41,654 nt of DNA. It comes from Planctomycetota bacterium (GTDB taxonomy: Bacteria > Planctomycetota > UBA1135 > UBA2386). Of the stretch, positions 16,415-24,059 are shown piece by piece. The notes beneath the pieces are model-generated. The model saw nothing but the letters and a program-made list of their open reading frames with translations, did no database searches and was not told the DNA's origin. Each line of letters begins with the position of its first letter. Within the stretch, counting starts at the first letter, position 1. A program made the translations under genes and the position numbers. The stretch spans positions 1-41,654 of the forward strand of contig JAEUHS010000010.1 in NCBI GenBank assembly GCA_016794035.1. The letters are read 5' to 3'.

Positions 16415-17055
16415 AGCTCGCCGTCGTCGACTACCCGGGCCTCGCGCTGCACGCGGCGGTGGTGCAGTTGCCGTCACCGCTCGCCGAGCTGGCGCCGCCG
16501 GCGTGGCTCGTCGACCTGCTGCGGCCCGCTGCGGCGGCACCGGTGCAGGGCGGCGAAGGCGTGCGCACCGCGGTGCGCGACCTGCTGCGCCGCCACGGCT
16601 ACCGGCCGACCGGCCGCGGCAAGCCGTCGGCGGAGTACCTGGCGGCCGCGGTCGCCGATGGCCGGCTCGGTTCGATCAACGCCGCCGTCGACGTCGGCAA
16701 CGTCGTGTCGCTGCACTCCGGCCTGCCGATCAGCGTCGTCGACCTGGACCGGTGCCGCGCACCGCTGCGCATCGGCGTGCCGGAGGCCGGCACCGGCTAC
16801 GTGTTCAACCGCGCTGGTCAGGAGATCGACGTCGGCGGCCTGCTGTGCCTGTTCGATGCCGACGGTCCGTGTGCGAACGCGGTCAAGGACGCGCAGCGCA
16901 CCAAGACCACCGCGGCGACCACGCGCGTGCTGGCCATCGTCTGGGGCGCGCTGGCACCCGACGCGACGCCCTGCGAACGCGCGGCCCGGTGGCTGCGCGA
17001 TCTCTACGCACGGCTCGGCGCCAGGAGCGAATCGGTCGAGCTCGAGCGCGCCTGA
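16411..17055 (+). CDS. B3/B4 (PheRS beta-like tRNA-binding) domain protein
   Basis: 214 residues, free-standing. The centre matches the B3/B4 domain of phenylalanyl-tRNA synthetase beta chain: basic helix LRRHGYRPTGRGKPSAEYLA, then INAAVDVGNVVSLHSGLPIS (N..VD..N..SL.SGLPI is the domain signature, residues about 90-107), YVFNRAGQEIDVGGLLCL, and near the end CANAVKDAQRTKTTAATTRV. In PheRS this domain edits mischarged tRNA; stand-alone copies are thought to edit or bind aminoacyl-tRNA or have related roles, but no reaction is proven. GTG start within a GTGA overlap with the upstream lipoprotein stop, an odd pairing of an envelope and a cytosolic protein. Confidence 0.78.
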   Translation: MKLAVVDYPGLALHAAVVQLPSPLAELAPPAWLVDLLRPAAAAPVQGGEGVRTAVRDLLRRHGYRPTGRGKPSAEYLAAAVADGRLGSINAAVDVGNVVSLHSGLPISVVDLDRCRAPLRIGVPEAGTGYVFNRAGQEIDVGGLLCLFDADGPCANAVKDAQRTKTTAATTRVLAIVWGALAPDATPCERAARWLRDLYARLGARSESVELERA

Positions 17056-17070
17056 GAGTCCGGGTGCGTC

Positions 17071-17096
17071 CGCCCGATCGGCCCGTCCTGCGGGCG
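17071..17096. terminator. Possible bidirectional hairpin between convergent genes
   Basis: CGCCCG (17071-17076) can pair with CGGGCG (17091-17096), or alternatively GCCCG (17081-17085) with CGGGC (17091-17095) around loop TCCTG. It lies in the 48-nt gap between the B3/B4 gene and rdgC part 2, which converge. There is no U-tract, so it is only a weak candidate. Confidence 0.3.
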
Positions 17097-17103
17097 ATCC
17101 GCC

Positions 17104-17622
17104 TCAGCTCGCCATCCAGCGCGCGTGCTGTTCGCCGACCGTCTGCAGGTAGTCGGGGCGCAGCCGTTCGCGCAGGAACGACGCGTACAGCAGCTGCACG
17201 ATCTCGTGCAGCGCGTACCAGTTCGCGGTGCGGTCGGCGGTGCGGTCGGCCTCCGACTCGCATTCCTCGGCGTCCTCGGGCAGGCGCACGCCGGTGCAGG
17301 TCAGCGTCGGCGCGTCGAGCGTCGTCGTCCACTGCCGCGAGCCCTCGGCGATCAGCAGGCGGGCCTTGCGCAGCCGGTGGCCCTGCCGCAGGGCGGTGCG
17401 CGCCTCGGCGGTGCGCGTCGGCAGACCGCGGCGCAGCGTCTGTTCGGTGTCGTCGTCGCTCGGCGCCGCGAAGCTCAGGAAGTCGTCGAGCGCGATGCCG
17501 ACGACGCGGCCGCCCGGCAGCGGGAACTCGCCGCCGTCGGTCTCCCAGCGGAACCACAGCCAGGTGAGGAACTCCTCGCCGAGCCAGCCGTGGGTCTCGC
17601 TGCCGTCCGCTTGGGTGCTCAT
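17104..17622 (-). CDS. rdgC: C-terminal half of a split RdgC-like recombination-associated protein
   Basis: 172 residues. It opens with WLGEEFLTWLWFRWETDGGEF, which as I recall it resembles the start of the C-terminal domain in long RdgC homologues (FLTWLW plus an acidic turn). It then has a strand ALDDFLSFAA, helices rich in Arg (LRRGLPTRTAEARTALRQGH), RKARLLIAEGSRQWTTTL, and a final helix LLYASFLRERLRPDYLQ. RdgC forms a ring dimer around duplex DNA and limits RecA access. Its ATG overlaps the stop of the N-terminal half by 4 nt (ATGA) in another frame. Together the two give 397 residues against about 303 for E. coli RdgC. I read this as a gene split with translational coupling rather than decay, since both parts keep clean coding character. 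Confidence 0.65.
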   Translation of the reverse strand: MSTQADGSETHGWLGEEFLTWLWFRWETDGGEFPLPGGRVVGIALDDFLSFAAPSDDDTEQTLRRGLPTRTAEARTALRQGHRLRKARLLIAEGSRQWTTTLDAPTLTCTGVRLPEDAEECESEADRTADRTANWYALHEIVQLLYASFLRERLRPDYLQTVGEQHARWMAS

Positions 17623-18296
17623 GCGTCGACCTCCTCGGTCGCGGCGGCTGCCGCCTCGCCGGCGGCCCGGCGGCGGGGGGGCTGCGGCGCGTCGTCGCCG
17701 CGCGGCCAGCGCACCGGCACGAGGCGTTCGAGCGCGGCGTCGGCTTCGCGGCCGAGGGCGGCGCGCAGGCCGCAGCGCAGGGGGTTGGCGCGGTCGAGCG
17801 GCAGCGCGAACGACTCGAAGAACAGCTTCGCGAACGCCTCGCGCGCGCCCTTGCTGGTGGCGAACAGCAACAGCGTGCGGCGGTCGTGGAACAGCAGGGC
17901 GTCGACCAGCTGGATCGTCGGCAGCACGCGTGGCAGCAGCTTGTCGGACAGGTCGTCCTTGAGCTCGCGCCGTTCGCGCGCCGACAGCTTCTTGCCGCGG
18001 GACTTCTCGGCGGCGTCGCGGTGGATCTGCAGCCACTTCTTCGGCAGCACCTTCTTGTCGATGCGGAAGCGCAGCCAGGTGCCGGCGCCGCCCTCGAGGT
18101 CCTCGGCGTCGAAACTGTCGCCGGTCGGATCCGCCGGCGTAACCCAGCCGACCGAGACCTCCTCGCTGGTCGCGTGCTCGATGGTGCGGAAGCGACGGCC
18201 GGCCAGCGCCTGGGCGAACGCGGCGTCGGCGGGTGCCGGCAGGTCGCCGTCCCAGTAGTAGACGACGACACCACCGCTCTTGCGGATTGCTGCCAT
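17619..18296 (-). CDS. rdgC: RdgC-like recombination-associated protein, N-terminal half
   Basis: 225 residues. Matches to RdgC: VSVGWVTPADPTGDSFD near residues 47-63 (compare the MGWVPP of E. coli), WLRFRIDKKVLPKKWLQIHRD (strand then the conserved K(I/V)LP), the basic helix SARERRELKDDLSDKLLPRVLP (compare KDSLKDEVLHSLLPRAF), IQLVDALLFHDRRTLLLFATS, and AREAFAKLFFESFALPL. It ends in an Arg/Ala/Glu-rich linker, where a single-chain RdgC would run on into the next domain. A strong Shine-Dalgarno GGAGG sits 4 nt before the ATG, with a second GGAGG further up. The next gene (17104-17622) carries the remaining domain. RdgC binds DNA and restrains RecA; no recombination genes are adjacent. Confidence 0.78.
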   Translation of the reverse strand: MAAIRKSGGVVVYYWDGDLPAPADAAFAQALAGRRFRTIEHATSEEVSVGWVTPADPTGDSFDAEDLEGGAGTWLRFRIDKKVLPKKWLQIHRDAAEKSRGKKLSARERRELKDDLSDKLLPRVLPTIQLVDALLFHDRRTLLLFATSKGAREAFAKLFFESFALPLDRANPLRCGLRAALGREADAALERLVPVRWPRGDDAPQPPRRRAAGEAAAAATEEVDA

Positions 18297-18395
18297 GGAA
18301 CCTCCGACCTCCCTGTTGCGACCTGCGGGATCCGTTGCGACCGGCGGGATCCGGCCACCGCGCCCGAGCCGGGCGCCGGTCGCCGGGTGATCGCG

Positions 18396-19616
18396 CTACT
18401 CGTCCTTCGGGTCCTGCGGGGCGGGCGCCGCCTTGCCGCTCTTCGACGGCTTCTGCGGCACCTGCGGGACCACCGGGGCATCGGTCGCAGCGTCAGGGTT
18501 CTGCAGCTTCGTCAGCTCCGCCTTCAGGCGGTCGTAGCGGGCCTCGAGCATCGGCAGCCGGGTCTTCTCGACCTCGCCGTCGGCGGCCTTGGCCCGCTCG
18601 ATCTCTGCCGCCAGGGTGTCGAGCGACTTCTGCATCGCCGTCACGCGGTCCATCGTCCGGTCTTCGGTCGGCTGCGGCAGGTACTCCGGGGCCCGGTACA
18701 TCGCCGGCAGCAGCATCATCGTCTCCTTGTCGGTGACGAGGATCTCGACCTGGGCGCTCGAGACCTGCATCTGGGCCTTGCGCAGCTCCTCGTCGGAGTC
18801 GGTGTAGGGGATCTGCAGGCAGTGCACGATCACCTTGTCGACCTCGGGCGTGGCGCCCTTCTCGACGCCGTCCTTGTGCATCACGACGTAGCCGGCGTGA
18901 TGCCGGAACGTGCGCGAGGTCTGGCCGACTTCGAGGTCGAAGGCCACCTGTTCGAACCGCGGACCGAAGCGCGAGTTGTGGGTGACCTCGAGGCGGCCGT
19001 CCGCGGCCGCGCCCGGCAGCGTGCCGAACTCCGGCGCCAGCTCGGCGACGGTCTTGCCGGCGGCCAGCTTGGTCGCCAGGTCGGCCAGTTGCTCGGCGCG
19101 CGCGTCTTCGCCGAACACCGCCGCGGTACCTTCGATGCGGATCAGATCGAACAGGCCCAGCTGGCCGCGCATCGACGGGTCGATGTTGACGTTCTCATGG
19201 GCCAGCACGAGGTTGTAGGCCTCGCGGGAGATCGGCGCGCCGTTGACCACCACCATCGTGTCGGTCGGATAGTTGCCGCGTTCGTCGTCCAGCATCAGGC
19301 GCGCGTGACGCGGCGCCTGCGGTGGCATCGACACCGGCGTCGTGTTGCTGCGGCCGGCGTCGATCGCCCGCACCGACAGGCCGCGCGTCGCGAACTTGTC
19401 GGCGAGCAGGTCCTTGGCGTTGGTGACGCGGTTCTTGACGTAGTCGATCTCGCGCAGCAGGCGTTCCTTCTCGCGCTGCAGCGCCGCGAGTTCCTCTTCC
19501 GGGGTCTTCGGGGTCGGCGCCGGCTGGGCCTGCCCCGTGGGCAGCACCGGCAGGCCCTGGGCCGCCAGGGGACGAGTCGACAGGAACAACAGGCAGGCGA
19601 AGCGGCGAGGATCCAT
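18396..19616 (-). CDS. Secreted protein with parvulin-like peptidyl-prolyl isomerase (rotamase) domain
   Basis: 406 residues. Signal peptide DPRRFACLLFLSTRPLAAQG with cleavage after AQG or nearby, then a Pro-rich spacer and a coiled-coil (EEELAALQREKERLLREID, about 35-60). A SurA/PrsA-like chaperone part follows: VVVNGAPISREAYN and, at about 195-275, the rotamase core GKTVAELAPEFG, THNSRFGPRFEQVAFDLEVG and TFRHHAGYVVMHKDG (the F..A.F.L..G pattern and a GYVV strand are family hallmarks). The tail (about 300-380) is a second coiled-coil, ending in a Lys/Pro/Asp-rich stretch. It would help fold secreted or outer-membrane proteins in the periplasm. The start is chosen at the ATG that begins the signal peptide; a longer start would add a Pro-rich leader. 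A weak promoter with TTGCGC, 17 nt and TTTGAT lies upstream. Confidence 0.75.
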   Translation of the reverse strand: MDPRRFACLLFLSTRPLAAQGLPVLPTGQAQPAPTPKTPEEELAALQREKERLLREIDYVKNRVTNAKDLLADKFATRGLSVRAIDAGRSNTTPVSMPPQAPRHARLMLDDERGNYPTDTMVVVNGAPISREAYNLVLAHENVNIDPSMRGQLGLFDLIRIEGTAAVFGEDARAEQLADLATKLAAGKTVAELAPEFGTLPGAAADGRLEVTHNSRFGPRFEQVAFDLEVGQTSRTFRHHAGYVVMHKDGVEKGATPEVDKVIVHCLQIPYTDSDEELRKAQMQVSSAQVEILVTDKETMMLLPAMYRAPEYLPQPTEDRTMDRVTAMQKSLDTLAAEIERAKAADGEVEKTRLPMLEARYDRLKAELTKLQNPDAATDAPVVPQVPQKPSKSGKAAPAPQDPKDE

Positions 19617-19738
19617 GATCGGGCGCGGAGGGTGGGCGGGTGGGCGCGGGAACGGGGGCGACAATCAAACCGGGGTGGCGCGTGACGCGCAAGTGCGGGC
19701 ATTCCTCCCACTTCCCGCCGGCCGCACGACCCCGGCGG

Positions 19739-20677
19739 TCAGTCGCCGCCAGCGACAGGTGCCGCGCCCGTCGACCGGCGCGAGCGGAAGTGGGCCGCGG
19801 CGGCGGCGAGGATCGGATCGATCGTCAACGCCGCGGTGTAGTGGCCGAGCGGCACCTCCATGCGCGCGGGGCGGCCGAGCGCCTCCCACAACAGGTCCTG
19901 GTGCCGCCGTGGCACCACCGTGTCGAACCGGGCGCTGACGAACAGCACCTTCGCCGCCGGCACGCTGGCCGCGAAGCCGAGCGGCTCGTATCGCAGGAAC
20001 CGACGCACCTCCCAGGTCAGGTGGTCGTCGCCGACCCCATCGGTCGCCTGCCGCCACGCGAGCCACTTGCGCACGCGGCCTTCCGAACTGTGCTGCATCA
20101 TGCCGCCCAGATCGCCGCCGGCGAGGCAGATGGCGATGCCGTCGAGGTCCGGTTCGAGCGCCGCCAGCACGGTGGCGACCATGCCACCCATCGACATGCC
20201 GAGCGCGAACCAGCCACCGGGAGCCGGTCCGCTCTGCCGCAACCAGCGCAGCAGGATGCGCTGGTGCAGCACCGTGCGACGGAACAGCTCGTCGAGTTCG
20301 GGGCCGCGCTGCGGCGGCTTCAGGGCGGAGCCGACGCGGGCGCAGAAGGCGACGTCGAAGCCCCGGTCCAGCATGCGTCGGGCGACGCTGTCGAGCAGGT
20401 CCTCGCCGCCGGCGAGGATCGGCAGCAGCAACACCAGCGGCCGTGGCGCGCCGGCCTCGGCGGCGCGGCGGCGGACCTGGAAGCGCACGGTCTCGCCGTT
20501 CGCGGTCAACACGCCGAGCATGCCGCCGTCCGCAAGGTCGGTGCGCTCGACCAGCTCGGCGTCGGCGATCGGCGCGGCGCTGCCGGCGGGCGCCTGCAGC
20601 GGCAGCGGCGGCCGCGGCTGCCGCGGCGCCGGCAGGTGCGTGCAGCCCGCGAGCAGGCCCAGCAGCGCGATCCGCAT
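19739..20677 (-). CDS. Alpha/beta-hydrolase lipoprotein (esterase/lipase-like)
   Basis: 312 residues. The ATG is taken where the lipoprotein signal begins: RIALLGLLAGCTHL, lipobox LLAGC with Cys about 11. Catalytic features are the nucleophile elbow GMSMGG (Ser near residue 167), an acid in VSARFDTVVP and a His in PLGHYTAAL near the end, in the usual Ser-Asp-His order. The oxyanion strand is LVLLLPILAGGEDLLD. The enzyme would be anchored in the envelope and hydrolyse an ester or similar small substrate, which I cannot specify. It lies 25 nt downstream of the outer-membrane-like gene on the same strand and is probably cotranscribed. The next gene downstream is 122 nt away. Confidence 0.75.
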   Translation of the reverse strand: MRIALLGLLAGCTHLPAPRQPRPPLPLQAPAGSAAPIADAELVERTDLADGGMLGVLTANGETVRFQVRRRAAEAGAPRPLVLLLPILAGGEDLLDSVARRMLDRGFDVAFCARVGSALKPPQRGPELDELFRRTVLHQRILLRWLRQSGPAPGGWFALGMSMGGMVATVLAALEPDLDGIAICLAGGDLGGMMQHSSEGRVRKWLAWRQATDGVGDDHLTWEVRRFLRYEPLGFAASVPAAKVLFVSARFDTVVPRRHQDLLWEALGRPARMEVPLGHYTAALTIDPILAAAAAHFRSRRSTGAAPVAGGD

Positions 20678-20702
20678 CACCGCGCCGCCGACCCGATCCC
20701 GA

Positions 20703-21707
20703 TCAGAACAGGTGGACGGCATACAGCACCAACCCCGGCGAGCCGTCCATCGGTGTCTCGAACAGCGAGTAGATCGACGACGTCGACAGGAAGTCCATGT
20801 CGTCGCCGAGCGAGACGTGCAGGCTGGTCGTGATCGATGGCCGGTAGGCGACGTCGGCGCGCAGGTGGCGCTGGTCGGTGGCGTAGTCGGTGCTGGCGCG
20901 CAATTCGAGTCGCACGGTATCGCTGAGGTCGAAGTCGAGCGACAGTTTCGCGCGGTCCTGGCTGGTGCCGAGGCGGATCCCGGAGTGCACGTAGGCGATC
21001 TCCACCGGATCTCCCGGGTCGCTGACGCGCACGCGCACCGACACGTGGCCGGAGCTGCCGGGGTCGTCGTGGGCCAGGCGGCGGGACTCGGTCAACGGCA
21101 GGTGGTCCGAGCGCCAGTCGTCGAACTCCAGTTCGACCTGCTCGACGAACGGCAACCGGCGCAGCATCTGCTGCAGCGGTCGTCGCATCAGCGAGGGACC
21201 ACGATCCTGGATCCACTCCTCCTGGGCCGCCAGCAGCTCGCGTTCGCTGTCGAGCAGCGGCCCGGCGTCCGGATCCTGGTCGTGCACGCCGAGGAACGGC
21301 ATCGTCACCTCGCGCCGCGAACGGTTGAGATCCTCCTCGACCAGGTCCTGGACGAAGTGCAGCGTCTCGCGCGCGAGCGGATCGTCGATCGCGGTCAGGT
21401 CGCCGGTGCTCAGCGCCCAGGTGTGGCGGTGGGCGGCGTCCGGTTCCCGGCGGCGCTCGGAGCGCGCTGCCGGCACCGGCGCCGGCGGCGCCAGGCGCGG
21501 CTGCGCCTCGACGCGCGGCAGCGGGTCGTTCGGGCCCTCGCTGTCCGGCGGCAGGTGTTCGATGCCGATGCGCAACACCAACGGGCGGCCGGCGAAGATC
21601 GCCAGGTGTCCGTCGGGGCTGCCTCGGGATGGGGGATCGGCGATGGTCGGCTGCCCTACACAACCGGCCAGCAGGCATACCAGAATGCCGAGCTGGTTCG
21701 TTTCCAC
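20703..21707 (-). CDS. Putative outer-membrane or envelope lipoprotein with C-terminal beta strands
   Basis: 334 residues from a GTG with GAGGGG 5 nt upstream; a TTG at 21725 would add six residues including an Arg. The lipobox is LLAGC (LGILVCLLAGCVG). The middle region is Pro/Arg/Glu-rich and helical (LHFVQDLVEEDLNRS, ERELLAAQEEWIQDR). The last 150 residues alternate as amphipathic strands (VSVRVRVSDPGDPVEIAYV, LSLDFDLSDTVRLELRAS, HLRADVAYRPSITTSLHVSL) and end in LVLYAVHLF, with the terminal Phe typical of outer-membrane barrels. The strand count looks too small for a complete large porin. No family recognised. It is probably cotranscribed with the hydrolase lipoprotein that follows. Confidence 0.6.
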   Translation of the reverse strand: METNQLGILVCLLAGCVGQPTIADPPSRGSPDGHLAIFAGRPLVLRIGIEHLPPDSEGPNDPLPRVEAQPRLAPPAPVPAARSERRREPDAAHRHTWALSTGDLTAIDDPLARETLHFVQDLVEEDLNRSRREVTMPFLGVHDQDPDAGPLLDSERELLAAQEEWIQDRGPSLMRRPLQQMLRRLPFVEQVELEFDDWRSDHLPLTESRRLAHDDPGSSGHVSVRVRVSDPGDPVEIAYVHSGIRLGTSQDRAKLSLDFDLSDTVRLELRASTDYATDQRHLRADVAYRPSITTSLHVSLGDDMDFLSTSSIYSLFETPMDGSPGLVLYAVHLF

Positions 21708-21733
21708 CGCTACCCCTCGAGACAAAGAACGCG

Positions 21734-21765
21734 CGTTGACGCGCCATCTGCATCGGCCGTCAACG
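21734..21765. promoter_or_regulatory. 8-bp inverted repeat, possible operator
   Basis: CGTTGACG (21734-21741) and CGTCAACG (21758-21765) are perfect inverted arms 16 nt apart. They sit just upstream of the start of the 20703-21707 gene, in a 156-nt gap below the fatty-acid oxidation operon. Centre-to-centre spacing of 24 nt (between two and two and a half helical turns) could suit a dimeric regulator. The gap holds nothing else I can name apart from TATTCT (minus strand), a possible -10. Confidence 0.4.
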
Positions 21766-21863
21766 GGGCGGTGCTGCAGTCGTAGCGTCGCGTGCGTGGG
21801 GAGAATACCTCGTGCGACGCGCGCGGTTTCGCCATCGAACCCGATACGCCGATGCCACCGCGT

Positions 21864-24059
21864 TCAGGTCGCTGGATTTTCCGTCGCCCGGCCGCCGAGC
21901 GCTCGCCGCCGCAGCCCGTCGCTCGGCTGGAATCGAGTGCCGAGCGTGCGTGTCAGTTCGTCCAGCGTCGCCACGACCGTGGCCAGTCCGACGCCGTGCG
22001 CGTGCCGCGTGATGCCGCCGGTGAACGGCGGGAAGCCGATGCCCATGACGAGCCCGAGGTCGAGGTCCTGTTCGGCTTCGACGACGCCGTCGTCGAGGCA
22101 GCGGTAGGCCTCGTCGATCAGCGGGTAGACCAGCCGCTGTACGATCTCGATGCGGCTGGCCGTGCGCGGTGGCGTGCCGCGTTGCCGCCGCAGCGTCGCC
22201 AGCACCGCGCGTCCCGGACCCGAGCCGGTGCCGTTCGCGCCGTAGAGGCCGCCACCGCTCTTCTGGCCGAACGCCTTGGCCGCGGCCATCGCTGCGAACA
22301 GCTCGCACGGCACCATGCGGTCCGGGAACGCGGCCTGCATGACGTCGCTGACCTTGCTGGCGACGTCGAAACCGACCTCGTCGAGCAGACGGCACGGTCC
22401 CATCGGCATGCCGAACTCGAGCATCGCGGCGTCGACCGCCTCCGGCGCGGTGCCCTCGAGCAGCAGCCGCGCGGCCTCGTTCAGGTAGGGCGACAGGCAG
22501 CGGTTGACGAGGAAGCCGGGCGCGTCGGTGGTGACCACCGGGAACTTGCCGAGCCGCACGGCTAGGCGGCAGGCGGTGGCGACCGCGGCATCGCTGGTCT
22601 CGTCGCCGCGGATCACCTCGACCAGCGGCATCTTCTCGGGCGGGTTGAAGAAGTGCAGGCCGACGACGCGCTCCGGGTGCGGCAGGCCGGCGGCCATGTC
22701 GGTGACCGGCAGCGAGCTGGTGTTGGTCGCCAGCACCGCGTCCGGCGGCAGGCCGCGGGCGATCGCGTCCTGCATCAGCTTCTGCTTCAGGGCGAGGTCT
22801 TCGACCACGGCCTCGAGCCAGAGATCGGTGTGCTGCAGGGCGCCCCAGTCGGTGGCGACGGCGAGGCGATCCTGGATCGCCTGGGCGTCGTGCCGTTCGA
22901 GACGGCGGCGCTTCAGCTGCTTGGTGAGGTCCTTCTGCAGCCGGGCCTTGGCGCGCGCGAGCGCGGCGAGGTCCAGGTCGCACAGCCGCACGCGCAGGCC
23001 CTTGGTCGCGAACAGGCCGGCGATGCCCGCGCCCATGACGCCACCGCCGACGACCAGCGCGCGGTCGAGGTCGCGGGCGCCGTCGAGCTTGCCCAGGCGC
23101 TTGCTGCGCTCGGTCAGGAAGAACAGGTGCGTCAGGCCCTTGCTGACCGGCGAGACGATCAGCTCGCCGAGCGCCCTCGCCTCCGCCGCGAAGCCCTGCT
23201 CCGGCGGCAGCGTGAACGCCTGCACGCAGCAGTGCAAGGCCGCGCGCGGCGCCGGATAGAAGCGGGCCTGGCCCTGCTGCAGCGCGCGATCGGCCTTGCG
23301 CACGACGAGCCGTCGCAGCGGCGTCGTGCTGAGCCAGCGCGCCATGCCGCGCAGCCGCCGCGGCGGCGCCTTGTGGCCGGCGGCGACCAGGCGGTCCAGT
23401 TCGCGGCGGGCGAACGCCCCCAGCCTGGCGGCGGGCACCAGCCGGTCGACGACGCCGAGCTTCTTCGCCTGCTTGCCGCGCAGCAGCTTGCCGTTGAGGA
23501 TCAGGTCGAGCGCGGTCGGCAGGCCGACCAGGCGCGAGAGGTTCTGGGTGCCGCCGAAGCCCGGCAGGATGCCGAGCTTGACCTCGGGCAGGCCGATCTG
23601 GGTGCCCTTGTGGTCGCTGGCGAGCCGCAGGTCGCAGCACAGCGCCAGTTCGAGGCCACCGCCCAGGCACGGGCCCTCGATCGCGGCGACCACCGGCACC
23701 GGCAGCTGTTGCAGGCGCTGGAACATCGTGCGGCCGCGCACCGCCGCGGCCTCGCCGGCCGCGACCTCGGTGATGTCCTGGATCAGGCGGATGTCGGCGC
23801 CGGCGCAGAACATGCCGGGGCCGGGGCCGGTCACCAGCACGCCGCGCAGGTTCGGCGTCGTCGCCAGCCGCTGCAGCGCGGCCTCGAGCGACTCCAGCCG
23901 TTCGCGGGTCAGCGTGACCACGTGCTCGTCGGCCGCGCCGAGCCGCAGCTCGGCGATGCCGTCGTCGCCGACGGCCAGGTGCACGACGCCGGCCACCGGC
24001 GCGGCGGCCGTCGACGTCGTCTCGGGTTCCTCGCGCATCGTCTCTTCGATCGTACTCAT
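21864..24059 (-). CDS. fadJ: Fatty-acid oxidation multifunctional protein (enoyl-CoA hydratase / 3-hydroxyacyl-CoA dehydrogenase)
   Basis: 731 residues. The N-terminal crotonase domain has the oxyanion segment MFCAGADIRLI and both active-site Glu segments: PCLGGGLELAL (Glu of GLEL) and LPEVKLGILPGFGGTQ. A linker is followed by the NAD-binding Rossmann motif VVGGGVMGAGIAGLFATKG at about 350-370 and the dehydrogenase catalytic His in GLHFFNPPEKMPLVEVIRG, then two C-terminal dehydrogenase repeats (PGFLVNRCLSPYLNEA, GFPPFTGGITRHAHG). It hydrates enoyl-CoA and oxidises 3-hydroxyacyl-CoA in the cytosol. Size is like FadJ (714) or FadB (729); pairing with a 440-residue thiolase favours FadIJ. The ATG overlaps the thiolase stop by 4 nt. 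Confidence 0.92.
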   Translation of the reverse strand: MSTIEETMREEPETTSTAAAPVAGVVHLAVGDDGIAELRLGAADEHVVTLTRERLESLEAALQRLATTPNLRGVLVTGPGPGMFCAGADIRLIQDITEVAAGEAAAVRGRTMFQRLQQLPVPVVAAIEGPCLGGGLELALCCDLRLASDHKGTQIGLPEVKLGILPGFGGTQNLSRLVGLPTALDLILNGKLLRGKQAKKLGVVDRLVPAARLGAFARRELDRLVAAGHKAPPRRLRGMARWLSTTPLRRLVVRKADRALQQGQARFYPAPRAALHCCVQAFTLPPEQGFAAEARALGELIVSPVSKGLTHLFFLTERSKRLGKLDGARDLDRALVVGGGVMGAGIAGLFATKGLRVRLCDLDLAALARAKARLQKDLTKQLKRRRLERHDAQAIQDRLAVATDWGALQHTDLWLEAVVEDLALKQKLMQDAIARGLPPDAVLATNTSSLPVTDMAAGLPHPERVVGLHFFNPPEKMPLVEVIRGDETSDAAVATACRLAVRLGKFPVVTTDAPGFLVNRCLSPYLNEAARLLLEGTAPEAVDAAMLEFGMPMGPCRLLDEVGFDVASKVSDVMQAAFPDRMVPCELFAAMAAAKAFGQKSGGGLYGANGTGSGPGRAVLATLRRQRGTPPRTASRIEIVQRLVYPLIDEAYRCLDDGVVEAEQDLDLGLVMGIGFPPFTGGITRHAHGVGLATVVATLDELTRTLGTRFQPSDGLRRRALGGRATENPAT

